Assembly (NCBI RefSeq): GCF_026723825.1
Contig: NZ_CP113519.1
Coordinates: 5,332,001-5,396,000, forward strand
Source of the DNA: Pseudomonas sp. GOM7
GTDB lineage: Bacteria > Pseudomonadota > Gammaproteobacteria > Pseudomonadales > Pseudomonadaceae
DNA: 64,000 bases
Direction of reading: 5' to 3'
Numbering within the stretch: position 1 is the first letter of the stretch; each line of letters opens with the position of its first letter. The translations under genes were made by a program, and so were the position numbers. The notes beneath the pieces are model-generated. The model was not told where the DNA came from. It ran no database searches and was given only the letters and a program-made list of their open reading frames with translations. Shown here piece by piece: positions 1 to 9,168 of this stretch.

Positions 1-99
1 TGTGCAAACGCTAGTGCAGAGCCGACGGCCGGGCAAGTGGCTATGCTGAGAACTGTGAGGCAGATAGGCTAAGCTCTGCCTCCCGGAGCCGGAGTCACC

Positions 100-495
100 A
101 TGATCAGCCTGTTCGATGTCTTCCTGTTGATGCTCTTCGCCGCCGCCTGCGCCTGGTTGTGGCGCGGCCATGGCATTCGCGAGCGGGCCCTGGCCTTCGC
201 CAAGCAGCACTGCGCCAAGCTCGACGTGGAACTGCTCGACGGTGCCGTGGCCCTGCGCCGCCTGGCCATCGAGCGCGACGCCAAGGGGCATCGGCGCCTG
301 GCGCGGCTTTACGACTTCGAGTTCACCGTCACCGGCGAGCAGCGGCTGCGTGGGCAGATCAGCATGTTCGGCGCGCATTTCGGGCGTATCGAGCTGGAAC
401 CGCACCCGGTGCTGCAACCGCAGCCCGAGCCGGTATCGGTGCAGCCCCAGGGCAACGTCATCCGCCTGGAGGACTGGCGGCGCAAGGCACAGTAG
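100..495 (+). CDS. DUF3301 domain-containing membrane-anchored protein
   Basis: A 131-residue protein of the DUF3301 family, which has no assigned biochemical role. The N-terminus (about residues 4-22) is one hydrophobic segment rich in Leu, Ala and Trp, consistent with an inner-membrane anchor. The rest is a basic soluble domain ending in a Pro/Gln-rich stretch and a short Ile-Arg-Leu-Glu-Asp-Trp-containing tail. A GGAG sequence five bases before the ATG supports the start. It stands alone on the plus strand and is convergent with the hydrolase gene, with only four bases between the two ends. The family name is recognised from overall sequence character, not from a search. Confidence 0.8.
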   Translation: MISLFDVFLLMLFAAACAWLWRGHGIRERALAFAKQHCAKLDVELLDGAVALRRLAIERDAKGHRRLARLYDFEFTVTGEQRLRGQISMFGAHFGRIELEPHPVLQPQPEPVSVQPQGNVIRLEDWRRKAQ

Positions 496-499
496 AACG

Positions 500-1378
500 T
501 CAGCCGCGCTGCAGCAGAAAGTTGGCCACGCGCTCGGCGCTGTCGCCCGGCCGTTCCTGCATGAAGCAATGTCCACCCGGCACCACCTGCCCGCGCACCT
601 GTGGATTGCTCGCACACCAGCGCGCCACCGAACGGGCGACGAAAGGATAAGTATGCGCACCGTGAATGACCTCGGTGGGCGTGCGCACCTTGGCCAGCGA
701 CGGCCACAGGCGACGCGGGAAGGAGCCGAAGATCTCCGCTTCGCGGCTCGGCCGGCACTTGAGCTCGACGCCACCGTCGACCTCCTTCAAGGCGTGCTCG
801 ATATAGGCAGCGAACGCCGCCTCGTCCCAGCCCTTGAACATGCCCCGACCGTGCAGCGCGGCATGCGCGCTGGCGCGATCCGGCCACTGCCGCCGACGTT
901 TGCGCGCCTTCTTCGCCAGGCCCGTGCGCTGCGCCAGGCCGGTCACGTCCGAGAGCGCCATCACGCCGATCATGGCCGGGCTGAACAGCACCGGGTCGAG
1001 CAGCACGGTGCGCTGGAACAGCTTGGGGTGGCGCGCCAGGATCAGGCTGGTCAGCACCCCACCGAAACTGTGGCCCAGAGCGAAACGCGGCACCGCGCCG
1101 AATGGCCCGCGCAACGCCTCGAAGGCCTCCACCGCCAGCTCGGCACTGCGGTTCCAGCCGTGAAAGCGGCCGCCGTGATCGCTGTCACCATGGCCCTGCA
1201 CATCACACAGCCAGAGGTCGAAATCCTCGGCCAGCAGCGCCAGCATCGGTGTGTAGACCCGCCCGCAATAGCCGTTACCGTGCAGGAAATGCAGCAGCGG
1301 CCTGCCCGAGGGCGGCGTATGCCAGCCACGCAGGGTGAAACCGGCAGAGGTGGCGTGAGACCAGGGCAACAGTTGCAT
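500..1378 (-). CDS. alpha/beta hydrolase fold protein
   Basis: A 292-residue alpha/beta hydrolase. An HGNG oxyanion-hole motif lies at residues 33-36, the nucleophile elbow G-H-S-F-G-G places the catalytic serine at about residue 104, and the C-terminal Gly-Gly-His at about residue 270 supplies the histidine. The middle of the protein carries a basic cap region. There is no signal peptide, so it is probably cytoplasmic. The substrate cannot be read from the sequence; esterase, lipase and C-C hydrolase activities are all possible. A longer frame opens at 1459 but would overlap the upstream GTPase gene by 44 bases, so I take the internal ATG at 1378. The gene follows the COG0523 GTPase closely and may be co-transcribed with it. 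Confidence 0.82.
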   Translation of the reverse strand: MQLLPWSHATSAGFTLRGWHTPPSGRPLLHFLHGNGYCGRVYTPMLALLAEDFDLWLCDVQGHGDSDHGGRFHGWNRSAELAVEAFEALRGPFGAVPRFALGHSFGGVLTSLILARHPKLFQRTVLLDPVLFSPAMIGVMALSDVTGLAQRTGLAKKARKRRRQWPDRASAHAALHGRGMFKGWDEAAFAAYIEHALKEVDGGVELKCRPSREAEIFGSFPRRLWPSLAKVRTPTEVIHGAHTYPFVARSVARWCASNPQVRGQVVPGGHCFMQERPGDSAERVANFLLQRG

Positions 1379-1415
1379 GAAGGGTATCCACAGCGAGGAA
1401 CGCGCGGCGAGTGTA

Positions 1416-2393
1416 TCAGCCAGCCGGGGCGATTCGGCAGGCAGTGAAGGCCGCGCCAAGGGCTTCGGCGTCCTGCGCCTGATCGAAGATCAATTCCAGC
1501 CGCGAATCCTTGCGCCATTCGCTCGGGCTCCAGCCCTGCAGCGCCTGCCCCTGTACGGCATTGAGCGAGCGCCAGCCGTCGGTACCTTGCAGCACCGCCT
1601 TGGCCCGGCGCCAGGGCAGGGTCTGCAGCCACTGACTGGCCTGCCCGAGGTCGAAGCGCTGGCTCGGGTGCCAGCGCCAGCCGATGCTCCAGCCCTCGGC
1701 CTGGGCCTGCACCTGGCAGATCGGCTCGGCGGCGTTGCGCCAGATCTGCGCCAGGCCCGGCGCGGCGCTGGGTAACTCGGCCTTCACCTCGACGGACGAA
1801 GCCTGCGCCGCCAGCCCCGGCAACGCGGCCAGGTCGAGCTGGCCGTGCTCGCACCAGCACAGCGGCACGGGCGGCAGTTGCGCAGCAATCCGCGCCCGCG
1901 TCGCCTCGTCCACGCCTGCGCTCTTGTTCAACAGCAACAGACCCACTTCCCCCAACGCCTGCTGCTGCACATCGGGCAATGACTCACCGGCCGCCAGCGC
2001 AGCGGTGTCCAGCACCATCAACGCCGGTTGCACGGCCAGCACCCCGAGCCAGGGGGGCTGACGCAACTGCGCCAGCAACTGCGCCGGATGGCCCAGGCCG
2101 GAGGGCTCGATCAGCAATCGATCAGGCCTGGCCTTGCGCAGCAGACGGCCGAGGCCAACCTGAAACGGCGCACCATTGACGCAGCACAGGCAGCCACCGG
2201 CCACCTCGGCCAGGGTGATGCCGTCATCGCCTTGCTCCAGCAAGGCAGCGTCCAGGCCGATCTGACCGAATTCGTTGATCAGCACCGCCCAACGCTCGCC
2301 CGCAGGCTTCTGCGCCAGCAGGTGACGGATCAGGCTGGTCTTGCCGGCGCCCAAGGGGCCGGCAATCAGATGGGTGGGAATTTGGCTGAGCAT
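1416..2393 (-). CDS. COG0523 (CobW/YjiA-type) GTP-binding protein
   Basis: A 325-residue G3E-family P-loop GTPase. Walker A (GPLGAGKT) is at residues 12-19 and the metal-binding C-x-C-C motif (Cys68, Cys70, Cys71) follows; it delivers metal to the nucleotide site in this family. A CobW C-terminal domain occupies roughly residues 210-320. Members are metallochaperones for zinc, cobalt or nickel and act in the cytosol. This copy is more divergent and shorter than ZigA at 3738-4943. No Zur-like palindrome is visible upstream and it is not in the dksA2 operon, so its metal is uncertain. It is annotated in various genomes as YjiA-like. It is followed on the same strand by a hydrolase gene. Confidence 0.88.
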   Translation of the reverse strand: MLSQIPTHLIAGPLGAGKTSLIRHLLAQKPAGERWAVLINEFGQIGLDAALLEQGDDGITLAEVAGGCLCCVNGAPFQVGLGRLLRKARPDRLLIEPSGLGHPAQLLAQLRQPPWLGVLAVQPALMVLDTAALAAGESLPDVQQQALGEVGLLLLNKSAGVDEATRARIAAQLPPVPLCWCEHGQLDLAALPGLAAQASSVEVKAELPSAAPGLAQIWRNAAEPICQVQAQAEGWSIGWRWHPSQRFDLGQASQWLQTLPWRRAKAVLQGTDGWRSLNAVQGQALQGWSPSEWRKDSRLELIFDQAQDAEALGAAFTACRIAPAG

Positions 2394-2477
2394 ACCGCTA
2401 TGGTCGGCGCTTCAATGCACAGACTGCAACGGGGCGGCATGCTAGATTCGCCGGAAATTTTCGAGGAAGCTCATACG

Positions 2478-2828
2478 ATGCGTGCATGGCTGTTGCTGTT
2501 CTCTCTCCTGCCGGGCCTGGCCCTGGCCGACGCCTGCGTGGTGCACAGCCAGGCCGAGCGCCTGGACGTGAAGGTCTGCCAGGAGAACCGCAACATCCCC
2601 GCCACGCTGTTCCGCGAAGGCTTCTGCCAACCACAGTTACAGGGCCAGAAGGTCGAGGTGGAGTTTGTCGAGCATTGCCCAGAAGGGGCCTACGGCATCT
2701 GCCAGGAAGCCCAGGCTGGCAGCGGGCTGTACCGCCAGGACATCCACTACTACGGCGTGGCCAGCGATGCGGCGTACCTGCAACCGGCCTGCACCAACCA
2801 GTACCAGGGCAAATGGATCGAGCCCTGA
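2478..2828 (+). CDS. small secreted cysteine-rich protein, function unknown
   Basis: A 116-residue protein with a clear Sec signal peptide (about residues 1-18, ending Ala-Leu-Ala-Asp). The mature part is about 98 residues and contains six or more cysteines, so several disulfide bonds in the periplasm are likely. I do not recognise the family. A good ribosome-binding site (GAGGAAG) precedes the ATG at 2478. A longer frame runs in from 2028 but lies antisense to the GTPase gene and lacks a signal sequence, so it is rejected. The gene is divergent from the COG0523 gene with about 85 bases between them and is followed by a strong terminator at 2923. Confidence 0.7.
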   Translation: MRAWLLLFSLLPGLALADACVVHSQAERLDVKVCQENRNIPATLFREGFCQPQLQGQKVEVEFVEHCPEGAYGICQEAQAGSGLYRQDIHYYGVASDAAYLQPACTNQYQGKWIEP

Positions 2829-2922
2829 CATCAAAGTGTCACCCAAAGAGCGCCTAATGACGGTCGGGTACCTCATGTAACCCTCGTGCCGAGTCACGCG
2901 TCGGCATGATCTCTTGGTGCTT

Positions 2923-2955
2923 AAGGCCGGGGCAGTTGCTCCGGCCTATTTTTTT
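2923..2955 (+). terminator. rho-independent terminator
   Basis: A hairpin whose seven outer pairs are AGGCCGG / CCGGCCT, extendable to about ten pairs, followed by a run of seven T. It lies 95 bases after the stop of the small secreted protein. It could end that transcript or a separate short RNA encoded between 2829 and 2955. Confidence 0.8.
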
Positions 2956-2982
2956 GCCCGGCATCCAAGCTGCGGACGAGAT

Positions 2983-3041
2983 GTAGGGTGCGCCGTGCGC
3001 ACCACCACGACGGTTGCTCGGTGCGCGCAGCGCACCCTACG
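2983..3041. repeat. GTAGGGTG-type inverted repeat element
   Basis: The arms GTAGGGTGCGC and GCGCACCCTAC face each other across a GC-rich centre and can form a hairpin. The same arms bound the element at 33464-33525, and related GTAGGGTGGA elements occur at 42052, 42833, 47846 and 58914. It lies in the gap between two convergent genes. Confidence 0.75.
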
Positions 3042-3093
3042 GGGCTAGGCGGTCCCGTGACACCCTAGGCAGCACCACCGACAGCGATGTCGC

Positions 3094-3737
3094 TCAGGCC
3101 AGCCAGTCCAGAGTCAGCAGCAAACGCCGCTCGCCCGCCGGCGGCTGCGGCGAGCGGTGAATCAGCCCGCGCCCTTCGTTGCCCTGCCATTTCTCGCCCT
3201 TGGCCAATGCCACATGACCGGCGTCCAGGCGCTGGATCAGGCGCGCGTCCTGCGGCTCGGCGGCCGCCTGGCCGAGTTCGCTGCGCGGCATGGCGCCCTC
3301 CGCCAGCCAGTGGCTGCCAACACCGGCGTAGCTGGTGATCAGCCTGAGCGGCACATGGTCGACGTGGAAACACGGGCACATGGCCTTGTCCAGTGCGCGC
3401 AGGCGCAGGCCGATGCGCCGGGCGTCGAGCAGGCAGGCATAGGCGCGCACCAGCCAGGCAACATCGTCGAGAAAGGCCGCCTGGCCCGGCAGATCGGCGT
3501 ATTGCGCCACCAGGCCGGCCAGGTTCGGCTCACTGTCGGCCTGCGCCAGCTCCAGGGTCATGGACTGCGCCAGCGGCTCACCCTGGGCCAGCAGCGCCTC
3601 GGCAAAGTCGGCGATCTGTGCCGGCAGGCGGCGCTGCCAGACGGCCAGGTTGACGCCGTCTTGCAGCACCTCGCCGAGCACCTGGATATCCTCGGCCAGC
3701 ACCTGGCGCGGCGCTGGCGGCAGTTTCAGCGCGTGCA

Positions 3738-3738
<1 letters not shown>
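3094..3738 (-). CDS. DUF1826 protein, last gene of the zinc-starvation operon
   Basis: A 214-residue cytoplasmic protein of the DUF1826 family, found next to ZigA-type GTPases in pseudomonads. Its start ATG overlaps the zigA stop by one base (TGATG), so it is translationally coupled to zigA and inherits the Zur control of that operon. The central segment reads Cys121-Pro-Cys123-Phe-His125-Val-Asp127-His128. A later His194-Arg195-Ser196 and Arg204/Arg205 precede a Leu-rich strand. The H-x-D, distal H and R arrangement resembles the metal and 2-oxoglutarate sites of Fe(II)/2OG oxygenases; that resemblance is my inference and is not an established assignment. The upstream extension of the frame to 3900 lies inside zigA and is rejected. 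Confidence 0.8.
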
Positions 3739-4943
<1,205 letters not shown>

Positions 4944-4958
4944 GGGGAGATTCCTCGT

Positions 4959-5384
4959 TCAGTCACGGTCACGCTGATGTTTTTCGCGCTGCTCCTGGCG
5001 CTCCTTGGCTTCGATGCACAGGGTCGCGGTCGGGCGCAGCAGCAGGCGTTTCAGGCCGATGGCTTCGCCGGTTTCGGCACACCAGCCATATTCGCCACGC
5101 GCCAGGCGTTCGAGTGCCTGGTCGATCTTGTCCAGCAGCTTCTTTTCCCGCTCCAGCAGGCGTAGCTGCCATTGCCGTTGTTCCTCGGCAGCACCGATAT
5201 CGGCCACGTCGCTGCTGTTGTCGGGTTCGCGCAGTTGGGTGAACTCGTCATCGATGCGTGCCTGCAATTCGGCACGCTGGGCCAGCAGCAGCTCGCGGAA
5301 GAAGCGCTGCTGGGCATCGTTCATATAGTCATCGGCTGGCTGGGCCAGCAGCTCGGCTTGGGTAAGCCCGGTCATCAGAGTCAT
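4959..5384 (-). CDS. dksA2: zinc-independent DksA paralog DksA2
   Basis: A 141-residue DksA/TraR protein: an acidic coiled-coil region (about residues 25-95) followed by the degenerate zinc-finger region. Canonical DksA has four zinc-ligand cysteines; here only one is left in each pair (Cys102 and Cys123), the partner positions being Thr105 and Ala126. This is the known mark of DksA2, which substitutes for DksA with RNA polymerase and ppGpp when zinc is scarce. The frame opens at a TTG at 5408, but this abuts the Zur-like box, so I take the ATG at 5384; a second ATG at 5375 is also possible, and neither has a strong ribosome-binding site. Confidence 0.92.
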   Translation of the reverse strand: MTLMTGLTQAELLAQPADDYMNDAQQRFFRELLLAQRAELQARIDDEFTQLREPDNSSDVADIGAAEEQRQWQLRLLEREKKLLDKIDQALERLARGEYGWCAETGEAIGLKRLLLRPTATLCIEAKERQEQREKHQRDRD

Positions 5385-5409
5385 GGCAAATCGGCTGGCT
5401 TGTTTCAAT

Positions 5410-5424
5410 TGTTATAACATAACA
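5410..5424. promoter_or_regulatory. Zur-box-like palindrome between dksA2 and folE2
   Basis: The 15-mer TGTTATAACATAACA is palindromic around a three-base centre and matches the gammaproteobacterial Zur pattern GTTATA-N2-ATAAC. It sits 26 bases before the dksA2 ATG and 32 bases before the folE2 ATG, so one site can govern both directions. The identical 15-mer recurs at 41586-41600. Confidence 0.82.
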
Positions 5425-5455
5425 TTTAATCCTGAGAACAACCCACGGATTTGCG

Positions 5456-6346
5456 ATGAACGAACAGACCTTGCCCGATATCGCCGCTCAACCCACCCAT
5501 CACGACCTGGCCCTGGACTGGGTCGGCATGGCCGGCATCGCCCTGCCCGTTCGCCTGGCCGGCGAGGCCGTGGTGGCCAGCCTGGATATCGGCGTCAGCC
5601 TCGACGATGCCGGCGCGCGTGGCATCCACATGTCGCGCCTGTATCTGGCGGCGCAGCGTCTGGAGCATCAGGAACTGAAGGTGTCAGCGCTGCTGCAAGT
5701 GCTGGACGACTGCCTGGGCAGCCACCAGGCGTTGTCCGACAGTGCCTCGCTGACCCTGCGCGGTGAGGTGCCGCTCAAGCGTCCGGCACTGGTCAGCCCG
5801 CTGCATGGCTGGAAGACCTATCCATTCGAGCTTCACGCACGCCAGGACGGCCGTGGTGTGAGCATCGAGTTGCAGGTGGAGGTCACCTACTCGTCCACCT
5901 GCCCCTGTTCGGCGGCGCTGGCGCGACAGTTGATCCAGCAGCGTTTCGCCGAAAGCTTCGCGCAGCAGCCACTGGATTATCTGGAGGTGCTCGACTGGCT
6001 CGGCTCGACCCAGGGCATCGTCGCCACGCCGCACAGCCAGCGCAGCACGGCGACGCTGCGCCTGCGCCTGAACCCGGAGTGCAACGACCTGCCTCTGCTG
6101 GCGCTGGTCGACAGCGCCGAACAGGCGCTCGGCACCCCCGTGCAGACCGCAGTGAAACGCGCCGACGAACAGGCCTTCGCCCTAGCCAACGGGCAGAACC
6201 TGATGTTCTGCGAAGACGCCGCACGCCGCCTGCATCGCGCCCTGCGCCAGTTGCCGCAGGCCAGCGGCTTCCGCCTCAAGGTCGCGCATGCCGAGAGCCT
6301 GCACGCCCACGATGCGGTAGCGGAAAGCCGCTGGAACTGGAGCTGA
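5456..6346 (+). CDS. folE2: GTP cyclohydrolase FolE2 (type IB)
   Basis: A 296-residue member of the FolE2 (former DUF198) family. It converts GTP to 7,8-dihydroneopterin triphosphate, the first step to folate and queuosine-type deazapurines. Unlike FolE1 it is not strictly zinc-dependent and is induced when zinc is low. The active-site S-T-C-P-C-S motif (Cys149, Cys151) and the G-I-H-M-S segment (His58) are visible, and the length is typical. It is divergent from dksA2 with the Zur-like box between them. It converges on the DUF2207 gene with four bases between their ends. Confidence 0.94.
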   Translation: MNEQTLPDIAAQPTHHDLALDWVGMAGIALPVRLAGEAVVASLDIGVSLDDAGARGIHMSRLYLAAQRLEHQELKVSALLQVLDDCLGSHQALSDSASLTLRGEVPLKRPALVSPLHGWKTYPFELHARQDGRGVSIELQVEVTYSSTCPCSAALARQLIQQRFAESFAQQPLDYLEVLDWLGSTQGIVATPHSQRSTATLRLRLNPECNDLPLLALVDSAEQALGTPVQTAVKRADEQAFALANGQNLMFCEDAARRLHRALRQLPQASGFRLKVAHAESLHAHDAVAESRWNWS

Positions 6347-6350
6347 AGGG

Positions 6351-8264
6351 CTACCAGCCGCCTCCACCGCCGCCACCCGCTCCGCCGCCCGACGAGCCGC
6401 CGCCACGGGATGCGGACGAGCCGGAGCCAGAGCCGCCGCCACCAGAATGAGAAAAGTCATCGGAGGAGCGCGGCGCCTGCGGTGGCGTCGACGAACTCAT
6501 CAGCACCCTGTCCAGATTCCAGGCAAGGCCGTGCGCCGCGCCTGAGGTCATCATCTGTGTGAAGGCCTGTGGCTGATAGTCCACCTCCACTGGTGCAAGG
6601 GTGCCCTTGCGCAGCTCGTGGGTGAAGCGCTCGGTCCACTGCCGTTCGACGCCCAGCGCCATGGCGTAAGGCAGGTGCCGCTCATAGTGCGCGATGCTCA
6701 TGACCGGCGCCTGGCCGGCTTTATCCAGCAGGTCCTGTTCGGCCAGGCTCAGGTACTCGCGATACCCTTCCAGCTCGTCGAGCAGACGCCGCCCGGCGAT
6801 GCTGGGCGCGCGCAGGAGCTTGCGCGCCACCATAACGATGACGAAGAGAATCAGGCACAGCAGCACGGCCGGGCCACCCACCTGGCTCGCGGCGCAGATC
6901 GCCAAAACCAGCATGAGGAGCACGAGCAATACGCCCGCCCCGGCCGGAGCGGAACGGAGCAACGACACCCCCCACGCGCCCAACGCTACACCCACCACCA
7001 TCAACCAGAATGCATTGCTCGTCGCAGCGGAATCCGCAGGTGCGGTCACCAGTGAGATGAAACCGGCGATGAAGGCGAAGCACACACCGACCAGCCACTC
7101 GCCAGTATGGCGGTCGAAGTTGTTCTGCTCGATCACCTCGAAGCTGCGCAGCAAGCCGACGAGGGCCGTGGTCAGCCGTGGTTCATAACGGTTACCCAGG
7201 GTCAACGAGCCATCCTCGCTGGTGATGAGCGCATTGAGTACCCGCCGCTCGTCTTCACGGATGGCATCCCCTGGCGCCTCTGCTCGGGTCAGCAGCAGGC
7301 CTTCGCTGTTGCGCTGCAAACGCAGCCAGCCACGAATGGCCAGATCGGTGAGCATGATGCTCAGCGCCCGCACCCCACGCGTATCGCCCGCCAGGCCGCG
7401 ATGCCAGACGTAGCCGGCCATGGCCGGGCTGATGCCACGGGGCAACTCGAACAATGGAATCACCAGCCCTTTGCGTGGGCCTCTGCCGATCGTCCACCAC
7501 AGATAGAGATAGAACCCGACCAGGCCGACGCACACCAGTAGCGAGAGGATGTCACGCAGGTTGTCGATGACCAGCCGGAGCAGGTTCTGCCACCAGCTCG
7601 GCCTGCTCACCAACCCGGCCTGCCAGGCGGTGGCGACGGTGAAGCCTTCACGCACCTTCAGCTCGCGCGTGGTCACCAGGCGCAGGCGATTGTCCTGCTG
7701 CTCGATCACTTCATAGGCCCCTTCACGCGAACCCCGGTAGCCGGTGTAGGCATGAGCGGCCTCGATCTGCGCGCCCTCCGGCAGCACCACTTCGACGCTG
7801 GCTCGGCGAATCGGCAGCAGCCAGTCGTTGCCGGTGACGTTCCAGTAAAGCTCATCGACGCGAGCGTGAAACTGCAGTTGCGCATCCATGCGGTAGGTCA
7901 GTTCGTAGACATAAGCGCCAGGGTTCAGCCTGATATCGGCGCGCCCAAGGCGCAGACGCACGCCATGCTCCAGTGCCTGTTGCGTGACGGTTTCCGGCTG
8001 ACCGTCACGCGTGGCCGAAATCAGCGTCAATGGCGTGCTGCGCAGCAAGCCATTGCCCAGGCTGTAGCGTGTAGGGATGTCGCGATAGATGCCACGCGAT
8101 ATCTGCTGCCCTTCGGCGATGACGGCGATACGCTCGGTCACCAGCACCTCGCCACTGGGCTCGACCTGCAGGCGCACGTCATAGCTCTGGATGGCCTCTT
8201 CGGCCTGCGCACTGAAGGCGCAGAAGCAGCACAGCAACAGCAGAATTCGCAGTCTTCCTGACAT
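6351..8264 (-). CDS. DUF2207 membrane protein with glycine-rich tail
   Basis: A 637-residue protein: signal peptide (1-20, ending Ser-Ala-Gln-Ala), a beta-rich extracytoplasmic DUF2207 domain (about 25-210), a membrane helix near 225-245, and further hydrophobic helices around 405-470. It ends in a low-complexity Gly/Ser tail of about 35 residues closing in Gly-Trp. The function of the family is unknown; it is often encoded next to LemA, as here, and is presumed envelope-associated. The ATG at 8264 is chosen because AAGGAGAG lies at ideal distance and the signal peptide begins there. Confidence 0.85.
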   Translation of the reverse strand: MSGRLRILLLLCCFCAFSAQAEEAIQSYDVRLQVEPSGEVLVTERIAVIAEGQQISRGIYRDIPTRYSLGNGLLRSTPLTLISATRDGQPETVTQQALEHGVRLRLGRADIRLNPGAYVYELTYRMDAQLQFHARVDELYWNVTGNDWLLPIRRASVEVVLPEGAQIEAAHAYTGYRGSREGAYEVIEQQDNRLRLVTTRELKVREGFTVATAWQAGLVSRPSWWQNLLRLVIDNLRDILSLLVCVGLVGFYLYLWWTIGRGPRKGLVIPLFELPRGISPAMAGYVWHRGLAGDTRGVRALSIMLTDLAIRGWLRLQRNSEGLLLTRAEAPGDAIREDERRVLNALITSEDGSLTLGNRYEPRLTTALVGLLRSFEVIEQNNFDRHTGEWLVGVCFAFIAGFISLVTAPADSAATSNAFWLMVVGVALGAWGVSLLRSAPAGAGVLLVLLMLVLAICAASQVGGPAVLLCLILFVIVMVARKLLRAPSIAGRRLLDELEGYREYLSLAEQDLLDKAGQAPVMSIAHYERHLPYAMALGVERQWTERFTHELRKGTLAPVEVDYQPQAFTQMMTSGAAHGLAWNLDRVLMSSSTPPQAPRSSDDFSHSGGGGSGSGSSASRGGGSSGGGAGGGGGGGW

Positions 8265-8370
8265 GACACTCTCCTTGGCACTCGCAATCATCCGCCTGGG
8301 CGAATCGAGGCGGCACCCTACTCCAATAGGCTCGACAGAAAAAGCGAACGCCGCACATCCGCGACATTCG

Positions 8371-8514
8371 TCAGAGGATCTTTACCAGCCCCCCGCCGGA
8401 CGAACCGCCGCCGCCCGAAGAGCTGCTCGAGGGTGGTGAAGAGGCAAAAGCCGTGGCGCTGGCAAGGCCGGCGGCCAGGGCGCCGCTCAGAACGCCAGCT
8501 TCGGCGACTGACCG
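8371..8514 (-). pseudogene. short open frame with secretory-like and Gly/Ser-rich segments, no start codon
   Basis: An open frame of 47 codons starts just after an in-frame stop inside the 3' end of lemA and ends with a TGA at 8371. It reads as an Ala/Leu-rich hydrophobic run ending Thr-Ala-Phe-Ala, then a Ser/Pro/Gly-rich tail with GGGGSSGGG. There is no ATG, GTG or TTG in it. The tail resembles that of the neighbouring DUF2207 protein and of TPM/YgcG-type proteins often found beside LemA. I read it as a decayed remnant; a CTG start cannot be excluded. Confidence 0.35.
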
Positions 8515-9053
8515 TCACGCGGGTCATCCAGCGTGAAGTAGTCGGCCTGAGTGAAAGTGAACAGGCGGGCCACCAGGTTGCTCGGCACCGACTCGATCAG
8601 CACGTTGAGTTCGCGCACCGCACCGTTGTAGTAGCGCCGCGCCATCTGGATATGGTTTTCGACCTCGCTGATGTTGCCCTGCAACTCGCGAAACTGCTCA
8701 TCGGCCTTGAGCTCGGGATAGGCCTCGACCAGGGCGAACAACTGGCGCAACTGGTTACTCAGTTGCGCCTCGACCGGCGCGCGCTCGCCCAGCGGCGAGT
8801 CGGCCAGTTGCACCGCGCGTGAACGCTCCTGCACCAGCGCCTGCAGCGTACCCTGCTCGTAACTCATGTATTGGCGCACGCACTCCACCAGTGCCGGAAT
8901 CAGGCTGGAACGGCGCTTGAGCTGTACGTCGATACCACTGGCAGCCTCGGCTACGCGATGGCGGTTGAATACCAGGCGGTTGTAGTAAAAGACCGTGGCG
9001 CCGCCAAGCAATAACAGCGCCCCCAGGCACAACCAGAAGCCCGCATGCTGCAT
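8487..9053 (-). CDS. lemA: LemA family protein
   Basis: A 188-residue LemA-family protein with one N-terminal membrane helix (about residues 5-25), then a long helical cytoplasmic or periplasmic domain. The central helices contain the typical E-x-x-P-E-L-K segment (about 108-113) and the Asn-Ile/Ser-x-x-E-N region. The biochemical role is not settled. It precedes DUF2207 on the same strand and the two are probably one transcription unit, separated by about 220 bases that include a degenerate Gly-rich frame. It is divergent from the CBS/nucleotidyltransferase gene. Confidence 0.9.
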   Translation of the reverse strand: MQHAGFWLCLGALLLLGGATVFYYNRLVFNRHRVAEAASGIDVQLKRRSSLIPALVECVRQYMSYEQGTLQALVQERSRAVQLADSPLGERAPVEAQLSNQLRQLFALVEAYPELKADEQFRELQGNISEVENHIQMARRYYNGAVRELNVLIESVPSNLVARLFTFTQADYFTLDDPRDGQSPKLAF

Positions 9054-9168
9054 ATACCCTCCTTGTTTGGTCTGTACTGACAGGCATTGTCCTCATCGCG
9101 ACACTGCAGGAGGACATCCCATCGTTATGCCCTTATCCTTGAATATCAACCTGCCAGCGAGGTCCACC

